Shown piece after piece: positions 8,808-17,259 of a DNA stretch of 64,000 nt. The stretch is taken from NCBI RefSeq assembly GCF_009823805.1, contig NZ_WUEK01000002.1:62001-126000 (forward strand). Reading direction: 5' to 3'. This DNA is from Nocardioides flavescens (GTDB lineage Bacteria; Actinomycetota; Actinomycetes; Propionibacteriales; Nocardioidaceae). Every line of letters begins with the position of its first letter. Positions within the stretch are counted from its first letter, which is position 1. The notes under the pieces are model-generated. The model saw only the letters and a program-made list of their open reading frames with translations, was not told where the DNA came from and searched no databases. Position numbers and translations under genes: made by a program.

Positions 8808-9752
8808 TCAGCTGGCCTGGGCGGCGATGAGCGAGCGGATGCGACCCGCGAGCCGCTCGGGGTGGGACAGGTCGCTCCAGGTCACGCGCATGCATCGCCA
8901 GCCCATCGCCTCGACGATGCGCTCCTCACGACGCTTCTCACGGACCACCACGTCGCTCGCCGATTCACCGGGCCGCAGGAGCCCCTCGTACTTCACCTTG
9001 CCGTCGAACTCCAGGAACAGCCGGTGCTCGGGCCAGGCGAAGTCGACCCGGCCGAGGAAGCGTCCGAATCGGTCGTAGACGGCGTACTGGGCTGTGGGGA
9101 ACGGGAGCCGCTGCTTCCAGCAGACGAACAGCACGCGTGACTCGCCGGCCGACTCGCAGGCCGGCTCGGCGAGCCTGAGCACCAGGTCCGCCGTCAACGA
9201 GTGCGGCCAGTGGTCCATCCGTTGTCGGACCTGGCCCAGTTGCTCGGCCGTGGCCAGGCGTCGGTGCAGGATGTCGTTGACTGCAACGAGGCCTCGCTCG
9301 ACGTCGAGCACCTGCAACGACTCGACTGCCGCTCGAGCCGCCGTGGTGACCGCGATCCCGTTGAGGTGGACCACCTCGTCGGCGGGCAGGCGACCGTGGT
9401 GCTGACGAACGCCGGCCTCGTGTCGACCGGCGCGCCGGTCGAGACGGGTGAGGTCCACCGTGGTGAGGTCGACGTCCCACAGGGCCACGTCCCACTCGGC
9501 CAGGGCGCTGAGGTGCGACAGCGTCACCGGAGTCCGGGCCTGGCGGAGGACAGCGCGGGCACGCAGTCGGTGCCGCGTCATCTCGTCCGACGCTCGCCAG
9601 GTCGCGCCGTCGACGTACGCGCCGTGCCTCACCCGCTCGAGTGCTCCCGAGGAGAGCATCTGCAGGATCGCGCGGTGGGGCACTCCCTCGTCGATCAGCT
9701 CGCGACGGAGCACGATGGGAGACATCCGAGCGTCGTCGACGGGGCAGCGCAT
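8808..9752 (-). CDS. AbiEi-like N-terminal/DUF559-type nuclease-like protein
   Basis: A 314-residue protein of a type common as orphans in Nocardioides-like genomes; its function is not known to me. Residues ~10-60 look like the winged-helix N-terminal domain of AbiEi antitoxins (LRRELIDEGVPHRAILQML, then RHGAYVDG). The C-terminal ~100 residues resemble a Vsr/DUF559 PD-(D/E)xK fold: GRVDFAWPEHRLFLEFDGK contains an Asp and an E-x-D-x-K arrangement, followed by VREKRREERIVEAMGW and a basic-aromatic end. No AbiEii toxin gene is adjacent. The start is uncertain: ATG at 9752 is used, ATG at 9725 is also possible, and neither has a strong ribosome-binding site. It separates livF from livK and lies between inverted 32-bp repeats. 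Confidence 0.8.
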   Translation of the reverse strand: MRCPVDDARMSPIVLRRELIDEGVPHRAILQMLSSGALERVRHGAYVDGATWRASDEMTRHRLRARAVLRQARTPVTLSHLSALAEWDVALWDVDLTTVDLTRLDRRAGRHEAGVRQHHGRLPADEVVHLNGIAVTTAARAAVESLQVLDVERGLVAVNDILHRRLATAEQLGQVRQRMDHWPHSLTADLVLRLAEPACESAGESRVLFVCWKQRLPFPTAQYAVYDRFGRFLGRVDFAWPEHRLFLEFDGKVKYEGLLRPGESASDVVVREKRREERIVEAMGWRCMRVTWSDLSHPERLAGRIRSLIAAQAS

Positions 9753-9951
9753 CACGACCGCGACTCTGCCCCTCGGCGAGGCTGGACGGCGGCCGCTCCC
9801 CGCGGGGTGTGGAGGGACGTGCTGACGTCGACGGCTGTGGACAGCTCGTGGCCACTCTCGCGGACGCTGCCGCCCCGGGGCCGGTGACGGAGCGCGGTGC
9901 TGCTCGGGGGGCAGTCCGTGCACCTGGTGTGCGAAATCTCGATCCGCAGGA

Positions 9952-9983
9952 GCACCTTTCCCCGGCTGACCGGGGAAACGTCC
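9952..9983. repeat. 32-bp palindromic repeat, copy 2
   Basis: Inverted copy of 8704-8735 with one mismatch; core TTTCCCCGGCTGACCGGGGA at 9957-9976. Confidence 0.85.
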
Positions 9984-9998
9984 CACCCGGGCGACGCA

Positions 9999-10032
9999 CA
10001 GAGGCCCCGGACCGTGTGGTCCGGGGCCTCTG
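9999..10032 (-). terminator. Terminator of livK
   Basis: Perfect 15-bp arms (9999-10013, 10018-10032) with loop GTGT, 43 bases beyond the livK stop on the reverse strand. The 13-bp stem core GAGGCCCCGGACC recurs in the terminator at 60807-60840. Confidence 0.85.
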
Positions 10033-10075
10033 GGTGGCGCGGTGGCTCAGCTGCGAGCCGGGGGTGGAGCTGAGG

Positions 10076-11449
10076 TCACTTGGTGCCCTCGACGGTGCCG
10101 GTGAGCGTGTACTTGTTGTCGGCGCCGTACTGGTAGATGCCGATGAACGCCGAGGACGGGTCGTTCTCGTCGTCGATCGGGCCGATGCCGGACGGACCGG
10201 CGTAGCGGATGTCCGAGCCCTCCTCGATCAGAGCGAGGCAGTCGGCGTAGGTGTTGCACTCCTCGGCGTTCTCGGACTCACCCGAGACGGCGCGGTAGTT
10301 GGCCTGGACCGTCTGCGAGTCGTTGGCGCCGCCCTTGGCCGCAGCGAGCGCGGCGAGGATGGTGGCGTCGTAGGACTCGGCACCGTAGGAGAAGTCCTTC
10401 AGGGCCTCGCCGTTGGCGGCCTCGTACCAGCCCGACAGCTTGTCCTTGAAGTCCTGGTCGGGGTCGGCGCCCGGCAGGGTGCCCTGGGCGCCCTCGAGGG
10501 TGCCCTCCTCGAAGTCCGCGCTGTAGTCGGAGAGGTTGCCGTCGGTGAAGTAGGTCTTCGACATGTCGAAGCCCGACGCGGCGAGCTCGGGGACGATCGA
10601 CTTGGTCTCGTCGAAGGCGATGATGACGATGGCGTCGGGCTTGGCCGCGGTGACGGCCTGGACCTCGGCGGAGAAGGTCGTCTGGCCGGCGGGGAACTCG
10701 TCGCCGTCGCCCTTGCAGCCGTAGACGCAGGAGCCACCGGCGTCGGTGATGGTCTGCTCGACGGCGTTGCGCAGGCCGGTGCCGTAGGTGTCGTTGAACA
10801 CCAGGAAGCCGACGTTGGTGTAGCCGTCCTGCGAGATCAGGGTGCCGAGGGCCGAGCCCTGGACGCCGTCCGGCGGGGCGGTGCGGAAGTAGAAGTCCGA
10901 GTAGCCGGACAGGTCGACCGCGGTGTTGGCGGGGGAGACCTGGGTGATCTTGGCGTCGGTGAGGGTGTCGACGAAGTTCAGCGAGACGCTGGACGAGGCG
11001 GCACCGATGACGACCGAGGGCTTCTGCGAGACCAGGGTGTTGGCCGACGCGGTCGAGATCGACAGGTCGGTCGAGTCGCCGGAGTCGAGGATGTCGTGGC
11101 AGGCCTGGACACCGTTGACGCCGCCCGCGGCGTTGATGTCGGAGACGGCGAGGCCGACGCCCGAGATCTCCGGCGGGCCGAGGAAGGCGAGGTTGCCGGT
11201 CAGCGGCAGGATGCCGCCGGCGACGAAGGAGTCGGCGCTGGACGCACCGGAGGCGCACTCGTCGTTGGTGAACGAGGCGGTGCCGGCGGACTCGGAGCTC
11301 GACTCGGACGGGCTGGCCGCGGAGGAGGACTCCTCGCTGCCGGCGCCCTCGTCGCCGCCGTCGTCGGAGCCGCAGGCGACCAGGGCCATGCTGAGGGCGG
11401 CCGTACCCGCCATCAGCTTCACCCAGGAAGCGGTTGTGGATCGATTCAC
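10076..11449 (-). CDS. livK: Branched-chain amino acid ABC transporter substrate-binding lipoprotein
   Basis: Extracytoplasmic binding protein of the liv importer. The N-terminus is a lipoprotein signal peptide (VKLMAGTAALSMALVAC) with the lipid-modified cysteine near residue 26, followed by an acidic, serine-rich tether of about 35 residues. The periplasmic-binding-protein fold (Peripla_BP_6 type) follows: GGILPLTGNLAFLGPPE, VIGAASSSVSLNFVDTL, KITQVSPANTAVDL and FNDTYGTGLRNAVEQ. The product is 457 residues. The GTG at 11449 was chosen because AGAAAGG lies 8 bases upstream and the signal peptide then begins normally. The gene points away from livHMGF, so stoichiometry may be set by its own promoter in 11450-11625. 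Confidence 0.95.
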   Translation of the reverse strand: MNRSTTASWVKLMAGTAALSMALVACGSDDGGDEGAGSEESSSAASPSESSSESAGTASFTNDECASGASSADSFVAGGILPLTGNLAFLGPPEISGVGLAVSDINAAGGVNGVQACHDILDSGDSTDLSISTASANTLVSQKPSVVIGAASSSVSLNFVDTLTDAKITQVSPANTAVDLSGYSDFYFRTAPPDGVQGSALGTLISQDGYTNVGFLVFNDTYGTGLRNAVEQTITDAGGSCVYGCKGDGDEFPAGQTTFSAEVQAVTAAKPDAIVIIAFDETKSIVPELAASGFDMSKTYFTDGNLSDYSADFEEGTLEGAQGTLPGADPDQDFKDKLSGWYEAANGEALKDFSYGAESYDATILAALAAAKGGANDSQTVQANYRAVSGESENAEECNTYADCLALIEEGSDIRYAGPSGIGPIDDENDPSSAFIGIYQYGADNKYTLTGTVEGTK

Positions 11450-11625
11450 GTCGTGAACCTTTCTGTGGTGTGAGTGCACTTCACCGCGGCCCGGACCCCC
11501 GGAAGTCGGGCACAGCAGGGCGAGCGTAAGGGCGGAACCGCCCTCGACACCGTCCCGAACACTGTCGTCACCAAACCGTTACGTGGGGGCCGGTGCACGG
11601 GCCGGTGCGCGGGTCGGTGCGCTCG

Positions 11626-12372
11626 TCAGTGCACGGCTGCGGCGACCTCGACCAGCAGCGGCGCCACGAGGAGCGCGGGCAGCAGGTCGGCCACGGGCAC
11701 GTCGCGGATGCGCAGCAGGCGCAGCGCCACCCCGACCAGCAGCAGGCCACCCGTCGCGGTGATCGCCGCGAGGTGCGCGTCGGGGAGCACGTCGCCGAGC
11801 GCGAGCCCGACGAGGGTGAGCGACCCCTGGACGACGACGACGGTGACGGCGCTGGCGGCGACGCCCCAGCCGAACGACGCGGCGAAGGCGATCGCCGCGA
11901 ACCCGTCGAGGACCGACTTGAGCAGCAGCTGGTCACCGCCGTTGCCGAGACCGTCGTTGAGCGAGCCGAGGATGGTCAGCGGCCCGGTGCAGAAGACCAG
12001 GGAGGAGACGACGAACCCCTCCACGAAGCGCTGGCGCTCCGCCGAGCCGGACCCGCCCGCGAGGCGCCGCTGCAGCCAGGCGCCGACGCCCTCGACGCGC
12101 TGCTCGAGGCGCAGCAGCGAGCCAGCGATCCCGCCGAGGAGCAGGGAGCCGAGGACGATGAGCACCGGGGCGCTGGAGCCCACCTCGGACGCGAGCTCGG
12201 GCGCGGTCACCGAGAGGGCGGAGGTGGCCGCGATGAGGAGTGTCACCAGACCCAGGGCGTCGGTGACGAGCTCGCGGGTGCGCACCGGGAGCCGGTTGCC
12301 CAGCAGCACCCCGGCGCCCGCGCCCAGCAGGACCGTCGCGACGTTGACGAGCGTGGCGACTCCGGGCGGCAT
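11626..12372 (-). CDS. DUF554 family membrane protein
   Basis: A 248-residue integral membrane protein with about seven hydrophobic segments. It has the DUF554 pattern: an N-terminal VNVATVLLGAGAGVLLGNRLP, then GFVVSSLVFCTGPLTILGSL and KSVLDGFAAIAFAASFGWGV. The family is widespread and its function is not established; a transport role is usually supposed. AGGAG lies 5 bases before the ATG. It is divergent from the GNAT gene at 12515 and convergent with nothing close, with livK transcribed the same way 177 bases further on. Confidence 0.88.
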   Translation of the reverse strand: MPPGVATLVNVATVLLGAGAGVLLGNRLPVRTRELVTDALGLVTLLIAATSALSVTAPELASEVGSSAPVLIVLGSLLLGGIAGSLLRLEQRVEGVGAWLQRRLAGGSGSAERQRFVEGFVVSSLVFCTGPLTILGSLNDGLGNGGDQLLLKSVLDGFAAIAFAASFGWGVAASAVTVVVVQGSLTLVGLALGDVLPDAHLAAITATGGLLLVGVALRLLRIRDVPVADLLPALLVAPLLVEVAAAVH

Positions 12373-12514
12373 GTGACTCCTGGGCTGTACGGCGGACGGG
12401 TGCGTGAGCGGGTTGCGCACAGTGTGGTCGACGGGTCGCTCGCGGGGTCCGGGGGCGCGTAGTCTCGCCCTGTCCGGGAGACGCTCCCGGCCGTGGTGTG
12501 GAGGAGGGACGTCG

Positions 12515-13102
12515 GTGAGCCGCACCAACGTGGTCCTGCGCGAGGCCACCGTCGGGGACGTGCCGTTCCTGGTCTGCCTCTGGGCCGACACGCTGCGCCG
12601 TGCCGAGCGCGAGGAGCAGGTGCGCGACCTCGAGCTCGTCGTCAAGGAGGCCGCGGGCTCTCCCGAGCAGCGCCTCCTCGTCGCGGAGTACGACGGTGAG
12701 GCGGCCGGTGCGGTGCTGCTGCGGCTCGCGACCCTGAGCCCGATCAACCTCGAGCCCACCGTGCAGGCTCTGTCGCCGCACGTGCTGCCCACCTTCCGGC
12801 GCCGAGCCGTCGGGCGGGCCCTGATGGAGGCCGCCGTCGGCTGGGCCGAGGAGCTCGGCGTCGACACGATCGCCACGGCCGCCCCGTCGTCGTCGCGCGC
12901 CGGCAACCGGTTCATGGCCCGGCTGTCGTTCGGGCCCCGCGCGGTGCTGCGGGTCTCGAGCACGCACCTCGTGCGGGCCCAGCTCACCGCGCTCACCCCG
13001 ACCCGGGAGCGGGTGCCGGGCCGGCGCCCCATCGGCCAGGTGCTCGCGGTGCGCCGCCAGCAGCGCGGTCGCGCCGCCGACGCGGCGTCCGCCGACTCCT
13101 GA
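12515..13102 (+). CDS. GNAT family N-acetyltransferase
   Basis: A 195-residue protein with a GNAT-like layout: beta-strand and helix VLREATVGDVPFLVCLW at the N-terminus, central strands LLVAEYDGEAAGAVLLRL, and an acetyl-CoA-binding region around FRRRAVGRALMEAAVGWAEE, which is a degenerate R/Q-x-x-G-x-G/A loop. The last ~45 residues are basic and may not be part of the fold. The GTG at 12515 is preceded by GAGGAGGG. The substrate cannot be predicted. It lies directly upstream of polA (41 bases), a position I recall for a similar gene in related genomes. Confidence 0.8.
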   Translation: MSRTNVVLREATVGDVPFLVCLWADTLRRAEREEQVRDLELVVKEAAGSPEQRLLVAEYDGEAAGAVLLRLATLSPINLEPTVQALSPHVLPTFRRRAVGRALMEAAVGWAEELGVDTIATAAPSSSRAGNRFMARLSFGPRAVLRVSSTHLVRAQLTALTPTRERVPGRRPIGQVLAVRRQQRGRAADAASADS

Positions 13103-13131
13103 GCCCGCGGCGGCCTGTCGGAGGCCGCGAC

Positions 13132-13137
13132 TAGGGT
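13132..13137 (+). promoter_or_regulatory. -10 box of polA
   Basis: TAGGGT ends 6 bases before the polA GTG, predicting a leaderless transcript. No good -35 is visible. Confidence 0.45.
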
Positions 13138-13143
13138 GACGTC

Positions 13144-15873
13144 GTGCCCGAGAACGCCCCCGCCAAGCTCCTGCTGCTCGACGGCCACTCACTGGCCTAC
13201 CGCGCGTTCTTCGCCCTCCCGGTCGACAACTTCTCGACCACGACGGGGCAGCACACCAACGCCGTGTTCGGGTTCACCTCGATGCTCATCAACGTGCTGC
13301 GCGACGAGCGGCCGACCCACGTCGCGGTGGCCTTCGACGTCTCCCGCCAGACCTTCCGCATGGAGGAGTACGCCGAGTACAAGGCCGGGCGCAACAAGAC
13401 CCCCACCGAGTTCTCGAGCCAGCTGCCCCTCATCGAGGAGGTGCTGGACGCGATGCGCATCCCCTTCCTCAAGAAGGAGGGCTACGAGGCCGACGACGTC
13501 ATCGCGACGCTGGTGACCCAGGCGCTCGCCGACGGACCCGACGGCGCGGCGTTCGAGGAGGTGCTCATCCTCACCGGGGACCGCGACTCGATCCAGCTGG
13601 TCACCGACCGCTCGACCGTGCTCTACCCGATGCGGGGCGTCTCCGACCTGGCCCGCATGACGCCGGCCTACGTCGAGGACAAGTACGGCGTGCCGCCGCA
13701 CCAGTACCCCGAGCTCGCGGCCATCGTGGGGGAGACCTCCGACAACCTGCCCGGGGTGCCGGGTGTCGGGCCGGGCTTCGCGGCGCGCTGGATCAAGCAG
13801 TACGGCGACCTCGACGGCGTCATCACCAACGCCGACAAGATCACCGGCAAGAAGGGCGAGGCGCTGCGCGAGCACCTCGGCGACGTGATTCGCAACCGCC
13901 AGCTCAACGCCCTGGTGACCGATCTCGACCTGCCCCGGCGGCCCGAGGACCTGGCCTGGGAGTCCTGGGACCGCCAGAAGGTCCACACCCTCTTCGACGG
14001 CCTCGAGTTCCAGGTGCTCCGCACCCGGCTGATCGAGGCCATCCCGACCGAGGAGGAGGAGATCGACGAGTCCGGCTTCGACGTCTCCATGCGGGTCCTG
14101 GGCGAGGGCGAGCTGGCGGGGTGGCTCGCCGAGCAGGGCTCGACCGGCGAGCGGGTCGGGGTCCACCCCGTCGGGCACTGGCGGGCCGGCACGGGAGACC
14201 TCACCGCCATCGCGTTCGCGACCGAGGAGGGCGCCGCCTACGTCACCACCGACGCTCTGAGCGTCGAGGACGAGGAGGCGTTGGCCGTCTGGCTGCGCGA
14301 CCGCGAGCGGCCCAAGGTCCTGCACGACGCCAAGGGTCCGATGCTGGCCTTCGCCGCCCGGGGCATGCCGCTGGCGGGGCTCGAGCGCGACACCGCCCTC
14401 TCGGCGTACCTCGCGCGTCCCGACCAGCGCTCCTACGACCTCGCCGACCTCACCGTCCGCTACCTCAAGCGTGAGCTGCGCCAGGGACCCGCCGACGACG
14501 GCCAGCTCTCGCTCGAGGGCCTCGACGGCGACGCCGCGCCGTCCGGGCCGGCGGCGGGCGAGACCGAGATGCTCCACGCTCGAGCGGTGCTCGACCTCGC
14601 GGCCGCGCTCGACGACGAGCTCGAGGAGCGCGGCGGCACCCGGCTGCTGACCGAGATCGAGCTGCCGCTGGTCGACCTCCTCGCGCAGCTCGAGCGCACG
14701 GGCATCGCCGTCGACGATGACCACCTCAGCGCACTGGAGGACCACTTCGCCGCCGAGGTGAAGAAGGCCGCCGACGAGGCGTTCGCGGTGATCGGCAAGG
14801 AGATCAACCTCGGCTCGCCCAAGCAGCTGCAGGTCGTGCTCTTCGACGAGCTCGAGATGCCCAAGACCAAGCGCACCAAGACGGGCTACACCACCGACGC
14901 GGACGCGCTGCAGGCGCTGTACGTCAAGACCGAGCACCCGTTCCTGCTGCACCTGCTGCGCCACCGCGACGTGACCCGGCTGCGCTCGACGATCGAGGGG
15001 CTGCTCAAGACCGTCTCTCCCGACGGGCGCATCCGCACCACCTTCAACCAGCTGATCGCGGCCACCGGACGGCTCTCGAGCACCGACCCCAACCTGCAGA
15101 ACATCCCGATCCGCACCGAGGAGGGTCGACGCATTCGCGAGGCGTTCGTCGTGGGCCGGGGAGCGGGGCAGGAGTTCGAGTGCCTGATGACCGCGGACTA
15201 CAGCCAGATCGAGATGCGGATCATGGCGCACCTGTCGCAGGACGCGCTGCTCATCGAGGCGTTCCGCTCCGGTCGCGACTTCCACTCCATCACCGCCGCA
15301 CGGGTCTTCGACGTGCCGGCCGACGCGGTCACCGTCGAGATGCGCGCCAAGATCAAGGCGATGAACTACGGCCTGGCCTACGGGCTCTCGGCGTTCGGCC
15401 TCGGGGGACAGCTCGGCATCGACCCGGCCGAGGCCCGTGGGCTGATGGACGAGTACTTCGAGACCTTCGGCGGCATCCGCGACTACCTCGGCGGCATCGT
15501 CGACCAGGCGCGGCGCAGCGGCTACACCGAGACGATCATGGGGCGCCGGCGCTACCTGCCCGACCTGACCTCCGACAACCGCCAGCGCCGCGAGATGGCC
15601 GAGCGGATGGCGCTCAACGCCCCGATCCAGGGCTCGGCCGCCGACCTCATCAAGATCGCGATGCTCAACGTCGAGCGGGCGATCCGCGCCGAGGGCCTCG
15701 AGTCGCGGATGCTGCTCCAGGTGCACGACGAGCTCGTCTTCGAGGTCGCGCCGGGTGAGCGCGGGGCGCTCGACGCGCTGGTGCGCCGCGAGATGGGGTC
15801 CGCGGCCGACCTCGAGGTGCCCCTCGACGTGTCCGTCGGCACCGGGCGCAGCTGGCACGAGGCCGCCCACTGA
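13144..15873 (+). CDS. polA: DNA polymerase I
   Basis: Repair and Okazaki-fragment polymerase, 909 residues. Residues ~1-300 are the 5'-3' exonuclease (LLLLDGHSLAYRAFFALP, YEADDVIATL, LTGDRDSIQLV, GVPGVGPGFAARWI). Residues ~310-490 occupy the place of the 3'-5' proofreading domain, but the metal-binding D-x-E motif is absent (GDLTAIAFATEEGAAYV), so proofreading is probably lost, as known for mycobacterial Pol I. The polymerase domain carries motif A TADYSQIEMRIMAHLS, motif B region RAKIKAMNYGLAYGLSAFG and motif C LLQVHDELVFEVA. The GTG start is 6 bases after a TAGGGT box. In most actinobacteria rpsA follows within a few genes; here it is 19 kb away. Confidence 0.97.
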   Translation: MPENAPAKLLLLDGHSLAYRAFFALPVDNFSTTTGQHTNAVFGFTSMLINVLRDERPTHVAVAFDVSRQTFRMEEYAEYKAGRNKTPTEFSSQLPLIEEVLDAMRIPFLKKEGYEADDVIATLVTQALADGPDGAAFEEVLILTGDRDSIQLVTDRSTVLYPMRGVSDLARMTPAYVEDKYGVPPHQYPELAAIVGETSDNLPGVPGVGPGFAARWIKQYGDLDGVITNADKITGKKGEALREHLGDVIRNRQLNALVTDLDLPRRPEDLAWESWDRQKVHTLFDGLEFQVLRTRLIEAIPTEEEEIDESGFDVSMRVLGEGELAGWLAEQGSTGERVGVHPVGHWRAGTGDLTAIAFATEEGAAYVTTDALSVEDEEALAVWLRDRERPKVLHDAKGPMLAFAARGMPLAGLERDTALSAYLARPDQRSYDLADLTVRYLKRELRQGPADDGQLSLEGLDGDAAPSGPAAGETEMLHARAVLDLAAALDDELEERGGTRLLTEIELPLVDLLAQLERTGIAVDDDHLSALEDHFAAEVKKAADEAFAVIGKEINLGSPKQLQVVLFDELEMPKTKRTKTGYTTDADALQALYVKTEHPFLLHLLRHRDVTRLRSTIEGLLKTVSPDGRIRTTFNQLIAATGRLSSTDPNLQNIPIRTEEGRRIREAFVVGRGAGQEFECLMTADYSQIEMRIMAHLSQDALLIEAFRSGRDFHSITAARVFDVPADAVTVEMRAKIKAMNYGLAYGLSAFGLGGQLGIDPAEARGLMDEYFETFGGIRDYLGGIVDQARRSGYTETIMGRRRYLPDLTSDNRQRREMAERMALNAPIQGSAADLIKIAMLNVERAIRAEGLESRMLLQVHDELVFEVAPGERGALDALVRREMGSAADLEVPLDVSVGTGRSWHEAAH

Positions 15874-15906
15874 GGCACGGCCCCGGCGGTCCCGGAGGTC
15901 GCGGGC

Positions 15907-17145
15907 TCAGGCGGTCGCGCTGCCGGCCGGCTCCCGCGCATCCTCGCGGCTGCTGATCAGCGCGATGACGAGCAGCGCCGCGCACAGCACGGCGTCGATG
16001 GTCGCGACCAGCAGCACCAGCGACGGCGCGGTGTGCACGAACAACGCTCCGACGACGAGCACCGCGAGCGCGGTCCAGAGCACGACCGCGGCGCGACCCT
16101 GGCGCCGCGCCAGGGCGGAGTAGACGAGCAGCTGGATCATCGACAGCAGCGTGCCGACGACGCCGAACTTCCACAGGTCGCCGGAGACCTCGGCGAAGTC
16201 GTCGCCCCCGACGAAGAGCAGGGCGAGGTCGGGCAGCAGTGCCGTCGCGGCCACACCGAGGGCCCCCAGCACGGCGATCACCGCGAGCGCCGGCACCATC
16301 GTGCGCACGTCGGGGCGCTTCGACATCGCCGGGAACGCCAGCACGACGACGAACTGCGGCAGGAACAGCACGGCCTTGACGAGGATCAGCCCGGCGGCAT
16401 ACAGCCCCGCCTGGTCGTCGGGCATGGTCGCCCGGGCCAGCACGATGTCGAGGTTGGAGAGGGCGAAGAAGGCGAGCAGTGCCTGGCTGCTCACGCCGAC
16501 CTCGCGGAGCAGCTCGAGACCGGGGTGGCCCTCGCTGTGCTCGGACCTGGCCCGGGGCCGGCGCAGGGCGAACCACGCGATCACCACGGGCACCCAGGCA
16601 CCCGCCGCGACCCCGAGGATCGCCGCGAACTCCGTGGGGCGGAACACGATCAGCGCGGCACCCAGCCCGATGCGGCCGAGACCCTGGGCGAGGTAGACCA
16701 GCGCGAGCGGCACCCAGCGCTCCTCGCCCTGCAGCACGCCGAGCTGGGCGCCCATGTAGGTGAGGGGGAACGCCGTCACGCCGACGAGCAGCGCGGTCGG
16801 CAGGCTCTCGAGGCGCAGCAGCCCGTTGATGAGCGGCGCCGCGAGCAGGCACAGGCCACCCAGCACCACCGCACTGCGCAACCCCACGCCGAGCACGACG
16901 CGCTCGATGGCGGCGACCTGGTGGGGGGCGGCGGAGATCCGGCGGGCGCCGGTCGCCTGCAGGCCCAGCGACAGCACGCTGATGACGAGGAGCAGACCCA
17001 TCAGCGCCGAGAACGCGCCGTAGGGCGCCTTGCCGATGCTGTGCGCCACGAGCACGGTGTAGGCGTAGACCGACACGTTCATCACGGCCATCGCGACCGC
17101 GACCACGGCGCCGCTGCGCAGCTTCTGCGTCGTCTCGGTGGCCAT
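15907..17145 (-). CDS. MOP/MATE-type polysaccharide flippase-like protein
   Basis: A 412-residue membrane protein with about twelve transmembrane segments, of the oligosaccharide flippase (MVF/Wzx-like) type. Typical features are the start LRSGAVVAVAMAVMNVSVYAY, a cytoplasmic GKAPYGAFSAL turn, LQATGARRIS, LGVLQGEERW and a C-terminal pair of long hydrophobic helices. Such proteins move lipid-linked glycans across the membrane. The ATG at 17145 was chosen as the first methionine before the hydrophobic region; the ribosome-binding site is weak. It is divergent from the membrane protein gene at 17260 and opens the envelope glycan cluster. Confidence 0.82.
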   Translation of the reverse strand: MATETTQKLRSGAVVAVAMAVMNVSVYAYTVLVAHSIGKAPYGAFSALMGLLLVISVLSLGLQATGARRISAAPHQVAAIERVVLGVGLRSAVVLGGLCLLAAPLINGLLRLESLPTALLVGVTAFPLTYMGAQLGVLQGEERWVPLALVYLAQGLGRIGLGAALIVFRPTEFAAILGVAAGAWVPVVIAWFALRRPRARSEHSEGHPGLELLREVGVSSQALLAFFALSNLDIVLARATMPDDQAGLYAAGLILVKAVLFLPQFVVVLAFPAMSKRPDVRTMVPALAVIAVLGALGVAATALLPDLALLFVGGDDFAEVSGDLWKFGVVGTLLSMIQLLVYSALARRQGRAAVVLWTALAVLVVGALFVHTAPSLVLLVATIDAVLCAALLVIALISSREDAREPAGSATA

Positions 17146-17259
17146 CTTCGTCACGGGGGGGCAGCCTACGGTGCCCTGGCCTGTGGAGCGGGATCGAGAG
17201 CGTCGCGGCGGGGGTGGTCGTGTCCGTGGCGCGGCGGGCGCAGTGGTTGGATCTGCAGG

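Larger units (their letters stand above)
9753..10075. other. Intergenic region between DUF559-type gene and livK
   Basis: 323 bases with no convincing coding sequence. It should carry the promoter of the reverse-strand gene at 8808-9752. It also contains the second 32-bp repeat (9952-9983) and the livK terminator hairpin (9999-10032). Long open frames crossing it on both strands are by-products of high GC. Confidence 0.6.

Noticed and set aside
8808..9752. Complete type IV toxin-antitoxin (AbiE) system
   Set aside because: Only an AbiEi-like N-terminal segment is present, fused to a nuclease-like domain; no AbiEii nucleotidyltransferase gene lies nearby.
9641..11473. 610-codon plus-strand frame across the livK region
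   Set aside because: It is antisense to a clear lipoprotein gene and is Val/Gly/Asp-rich shadow sequence without motifs.
16033..17259. Plus-strand frame upstream of the membrane protein start
   Set aside because: Antisense to the flippase and highly polar; the membrane protein begins properly at GTG 17260.
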